DNA from: Coniferiporia sulphurascens
Taxonomy: Eukaryota; Basidiomycota; Agaricomycetes; Hymenochaetales; Hymenochaetaceae
Direction: 5' to 3'
Assembly (NCBI GenBank): GCA_002794785.1
Contig: NBBA01000005.1
Coordinates: forward strand, 1,364,001-1,428,000
Length of the DNA: 64,000 bases
Below, one piece after another: positions 60,014-64,000 of this stretch (position 1 is the first letter of the stretch; each line of letters opens with the position of its first letter). The notes beneath the pieces are model-generated. The model saw only the letters and a list, made by a program, of their open reading frames with translations. It was not told the origin of the DNA and made no database searches. Position numbers and translations under genes: made by a program.

Positions 60014-60423
60014 GGCGAGTGCACCTTGCGCGTCGGCCTACGCGAGCCGATATTACAGCGGCGGACGCATTTCAGAGGGATCTTAAGGCCCGAGTTTTCT
60101 TGGGTATTAGGTTGGGTATTTACTACGGGTTCATGGGTATATTTATTTGGTGCTTTGCATGTACACGGGCAAATTTGTATGAAAAAACATAATACATAAT
60201 AATTCGGTTCAGCTCTAATGCCGCGTTTAAGACTTGATTTTCCAGAAGGTTTCACTCGGTCACTAAAAGTAGTCCAGACCCTGTATAATTACCCGTTTTG
60301 GGCCCCTGGCGCAGGGCCTCATCAAGCGAACACCCGCCCGGGAGCAAACTTCATCCCAGACCACCAGTACTGGGTCAAAAAGCTTGCAAGGCGAAGGCTG
60401 AGCAAAAAGGTCAAGACTATACC
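60014..60423. other. Intergenic region before the MBOAT gene
   Basis: Contains the 3' flank of paralogue B and the MBOAT promoter. No clear gene. Confidence 0.45.
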
Positions 60424-62534
60424 ATGGACGCGTTGTTTAGGCCTCTGGCAGACTCACTTGGGGCGTCTGTCGACCAGATTAAGGTCTGTTTTAGGCATTT
60501 GGCAACTCACCACGTCACTCACCGTCGATCGTTCTTTTTTCCTCGGTTGCTTCTTTTTCTCTGCCCTGCCCTCCTCTTCTCCCACGACGACGACGACGAC
60601 ACGCTCCCAACGCACAGCTAATCTCATGTTTGCTCATTTCCTATCCCCTGGGCAGCGTGTTCGTCCGCTTGCCTGCGGGCAACCACGCCATCAAGCATCT
60701 CTTTAATATTGGCGTAACCCTCTTCTATCTGCTTGGCATGCTCGACCTTTGGTCGGGCGTTGCGCAGCTGCTCGTGAGTATCCTTGCCGCGTACTTCATC
60801 GCGAAGCACGTGCAGGGCCCGAACATGCCGTGGATAGTGTTTTGGTCAGTTTTGATGAAAGCATGGCGGAATCAAGTTTGCGGTGATGGCTTACTCTTCG
60901 ACGCGTTTTTTCTTGTTTAATAGGGTTGTTATGGGACATCTTACAGTCAAGTACGTTGGTTCAACGTTGTACGACGTACGGGCGCTTATTTCTTTTTATG
61001 TAGCCATGTTATTCGCGCTATGTTCGACCTTAGCTATGAAACTATGGAGGTCACTGGTCCGCAGATGGTCCTTACCATGAAGCTTACGACTTTCGCTTGG
61101 AACGTTTATGATGGCCGGCGTCCTGTCGAAGTGTGTCTACGTTACTACAGTACTAATTATTCACGCCTAAATTGACACGCCTATTAAACAGGACCTGGAC
61201 AAATGGCAACTGGAGAAGCGCGTCGTGGAGTATCCGTCGCTACTTGCCTTTCTTGGCTACTCGTAAGTCAGTCTTTTATAAGCAGTTTCCTGAGACTTAT
61301 CGCATCTGCAGCTTCTATTTCCCTGGTTTCCTTGTTGGGCCCTACCTCGACTTCACGTCGTACACCTCGCTCGTCGACGAGTCCCTTTTCTCAGCAAAAA
61401 AAGTCAATGGAAAGGAGGTCGCCAACGGTGGACGCCGTGTTCCCAAGGGACGCAAGCGCGTTGCATACAAAAAGCTGGTGCTCGGGCTCGCCTTCCTGGG
61501 TATGTACGTTACGCAGAGCGGGAAATTCAGCTTTGCCGTCGCTCTGCAAGGATGGTTCCTCCAAAAGGGCCTGTTGTACCGGTATGTCTTGATTTGATCT
61601 ATCTTTTGCGATCAGTATTGTTCATAGTGGAATAGTATTGCGTATATTCAAGTCAGTGGTTTCTTCGAGCGGACAAAGTACTACGCGATTTGGACTTTGA
61701 CCGAGGTTAGTCGGAATGACATTATTGAATGCTTCGAACCCCACTTATTCCCTGTATCATAGGGAGCAAGCATCCTCACGGGCTTGGGTTTCTCCGGTTA
61801 CGGGCCCAACGGCGAGTCGATATGGAACGATGCTGCGAATGTTGACATTCCGAATATCGAGCTCGCGCCGAATTTCAAGGTGATGCTTGATTCGTGGAAC
61901 ATGAAGACGAACGTCTGGCTCCGCGAGTGTATTTACAAGCGCGTCACGCCGAAAGGAAAGAAGCCTGGGTTCAAGAGCAGCATGCTTACATTCGGCACAA
62001 GCGCTTTCTGGGTGTGTATACTTGCTTATTACCTGTGCAGACAGTGATTCATTTCATTTTTATCAGCATGGAGTTGCGGGCGGCTACTACATTGCCTTTT
62101 TCTACGGCGGGTTCGTGCAAACCGTCGGCCGTCTCTGCCGCTCGAACATTCGCCCTTTGCTTCTTCCGGCAAACGCAGGCAAGAACACCAAGGACCTACC
62201 TCCGCCGTCGTTCGCGAAGCGGGTGTATGACGTCCTCAGCGTGGTCTGTGCCGTCATGCTCACGAACTACGCGGCGATGCCGTTTATGCTCCTGGGCACA
62301 CGCGACTCGCTAAAGGGCTGGGCTGCTGTTGGGTGGTACGGACATGTGGCTATTGGCGGCGCGATGGCGTTCTTCTACCTCGGCGGGACGGGTTACCTGA
62401 AGGCCGTGCAGGCGAAGCGAATGAAGAAGGCGGATGCACCGAAGGGGACGGGCGCTTCGACCCCTGGAACGCCAAACCCGATGACTATGCCCCCCGTAGA
62501 CATTGCCATGAACGAGGTAGACAAGAGGCTGTAG
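60424..62534 (+). CDS. ALE1: Lysophospholipid acyltransferase, MBOAT family (Ale1/Lpt1 type)
   Basis: ER enzyme that adds acyl chains to lysophospholipids (Lands cycle). Start MDALFRPLADSLGASVDQIK, then LISCLLISYPLGSVFVRLPA, HLFNIGVTLFYLLGMLDLW and KHVQGPNMPWIVFW. Further DLDKWQLEKRVVEYPSLLAF, FYFPGFLVGPYLDFTSYTSL and YKKLVLGLAFLGMYVTQSG. The active-site region has WNMKTNVWLRECIYKRV and the catalytic His in SAFWHGVAGGYYIAF, joined across an intron between Trp and His. The C-terminal tail is S/T/P-rich and ends EVDKRL. About ten membrane helices, nine or ten exons. Intron 1 holds a CGA trinucleotide run (60585-60600). TAG at 62532-62534. Confidence 0.93.
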
Positions 62535-62800
62535 AGGTTGGAGTTATCCCAGAAGGGGATGAGGTGGATTTAAAATTACATCTATTCTGTCGTCGTTTAG
62601 AGTCGTCATAGTCTTGGAATAATTCCGTAGGGTCATTCAGTGGTCACACCAGGCATGCGATCATGGGTGTATTATGGTACGCATACAAGTGAGGAGTAAG
62701 AAAGGTAGACAACTGCATAACGCCCATACAGCATATAAAATCGCCAGTCTGAGGGAGATGCACACCACGCCATCCCCAAAGTTTTTTGGGACAAGGTTGA

Positions 62801-63607
62801 TTAGACCTTGAAACCACGGGACTTGCGGCGACCACGGGCACGCTCGAACTAAAGGAAAATAGAAAATGCTCAATACAAGCTCGTGGGGGAGCCATTGGGG
62901 GATACTCACTTTGCGGCCCTTCGAGGTAGTGTAGGGCTTCTTGTTCTTGTGGGGGCCCATACCGAAGTGCTTGACAGCCTCACGGCTGTTCCTCTTCCCG
63001 CGGAGAAGGAGGGTGTTCGTGCCGGTCGGGGCGCGAAGTGCGAGCTGGTCAAGCGTGAGCACCTCGCCGCCAGCGTTGAGGATGCGCTCCTTGGCCGAGC
63101 GGGTGAAGCGCAGTGCGGCGACAGTGACCTTGGGGACCTCCGTCAGGCGCACGTCATCCGTTACAGTGCCCACAACGACGATGATTGTCGACTCGTTTGC
63201 TGATGCGGAAGCCTCCTTCATGATCTTGGAGAGGGAAACGGGCGGGCGGTTGATCTTCGACTGGAAGAGGCGTTTGAGGATAACCTGAGCAATAGAGCGC
63301 TTCATGTAAGTCCCTCTGCTCTATGAGCGATAGAAAATGCAGCGATAAAGACCTCGTTGAAGGAGCTGTTGGTCCTGCGGGCCAGGAAACGGTACAGCTA
63401 ATATATTGGATACTATTAAACAAAATTGCATATTGACGGAGTGAATTAGTACGTACCTTGACGAGCAAGAGGAGGTAGGGATCCTCGCTCTTGGGGGCCG
63501 TGCGGTGGCCCTTCTTGACGTGGTGCTTCGCGATGTCGATACCCTGCAGGTATACATATCTGTGAGCGGCGTGAACAAACTCTGCATTACGACGACGAGC
63601 TCACCAT
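62801..63607 (-). CDS. RPL18: 60S ribosomal protein L18 (eL18)
   Basis: Large-subunit ribosomal protein. The first exon is the ATG alone (63605-63607), followed by a GTGAGC donor; exon 2 starts [20 protein letters not shown], then DPYLLLLVK. Next [35 protein letters not shown] sequence, [40 protein letters not shown] and [20 protein letters not shown]. Then [20 protein letters not shown] and, after a last intron, [15 protein letters not shown] with TAA at 62801-62803. About 185 residues, normal length. Confidence 0.96.
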
Positions 63608-64000
63608 GTTTGAACGTTGCCGGCCGTGTGTCTTGACGAGGGTGTACCAAAAGCCTAGTCGTGTCGGCAAAGTCACGGCCCGCGTCACAAAACTGTGCAG
63701 TAGTAGACGTATATGGGTAAATTGACCCACGCTCCTTAGATTATCAATAAAATTCTCTCCCGGACATTTCACGTATCTGCCGTCATTTCCAGGGGAATGG
63801 ACGCAGATTAGAGGTTGAGAAAGACACTGGTTCTTAGATGATAAAAATTTTGGAGAGTGTAAAATGGGAAGTAAATGCGTTGCACAATAGATGCGCTGGT
63901 ATTGCCCGCTACGGACAAGCGGGATCCCTCAGACGAACCTGAGCATTAATTGCCCAAGATTCGGCGGATAGGTGGGGTTTGTTGCTACTTGGAAAAATAT
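63608..64000. promoter_or_regulatory. Upstream region of RPL18, to the window end
   Basis: AT-rich, with no coding signal. It should hold the RPL18 promoter. No clear TATA box was identified. Confidence 0.35.

Overview
This window is a gene-dense piece of a filamentous fungal nuclear genome, almost certainly a basidiomycete (Agaricomycete-like). Genes carry many short introns (about 45-90 bases, GT-AG), intergenic gaps are mostly 200-700 bases, both strands are used evenly, and the proteins include fungal-type Zn2Cys6, F-box/LRR, septation-initiation Cdc14 and four-helix membrane families. About thirty protein genes can be supported by joining exons with consistent phase. No rRNA, canonical tRNA, CRISPR or operon-like layout was seen.

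Layout. 0-9 kb: rRNA methyltransferase Rrp8 (-), a HerA/FtsK-like P-loop ATPase (+), the mitochondrial Fe-S scaffold Isu1 (+) and the splicing factor Prp31 (-). 9-18 kb: an F-box/LRR protein (-), the CTD phosphatase Ssu72 (+), a 1-Cys peroxiredoxin (+), a 3.5 kb stretch with no gene I can support, and proteasome subunit alpha-2 (+). 19-24.6 kb: a Zn2Cys6 regulator with a long pyrimidine-rich leader (+), an aldehyde dehydrogenase (-) and a small cytochrome oxidase subunit (+). 24.8-31 kb: a large Dicer-like RNase III gene (-). 31-40.4 kb: succinate-semialdehyde dehydrogenase (+), a fumarylacetoacetase-family hydrolase (-), SIN component Cdc14 (+), a possible small gene and tail-anchored cytochrome b5 (-). 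41-49 kb: an FG-repeat nucleoporin with an N-terminal membrane helix (+), a tail-anchored coiled-coil protein (-) and the HIG1-domain respiratory factor Rcf2 (+). 49-55.8 kb: COMPASS subunit Swd1 (-), Tti2 of the TTT complex (+), a WDR89-like protein (-) and a small single-pass membrane protein (+). 56-64 kb: two tandem four-TM paralogues separated by a poly(A)-tailed retroposed insertion with a target-site duplication, an MBOAT lysophospholipid acyltransferase (+) and ribosomal protein L18 (-).

The genes are ordinary housekeeping and regulatory genes in chromosomal order, not a pathway cluster. The observations most worth attention are: (1) the Dicer-like protein, whose helicase half appears catalytically dead (degenerate Walker A, DECH box and motif VI) while both RNase III catalytic quartets are intact; (2) the nucleoporin with POM121-like topology; (3) the HerA-like ATPase; (4) the retroposed element at 57.8-58.75 kb with a 12-13 bp duplication, a 34-base poly(A) tail and an ATG-less open frame. 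Exon limits come from reading frames and splice signals by eye; start codons and coordinates of intron-rich genes should be read as best estimates.
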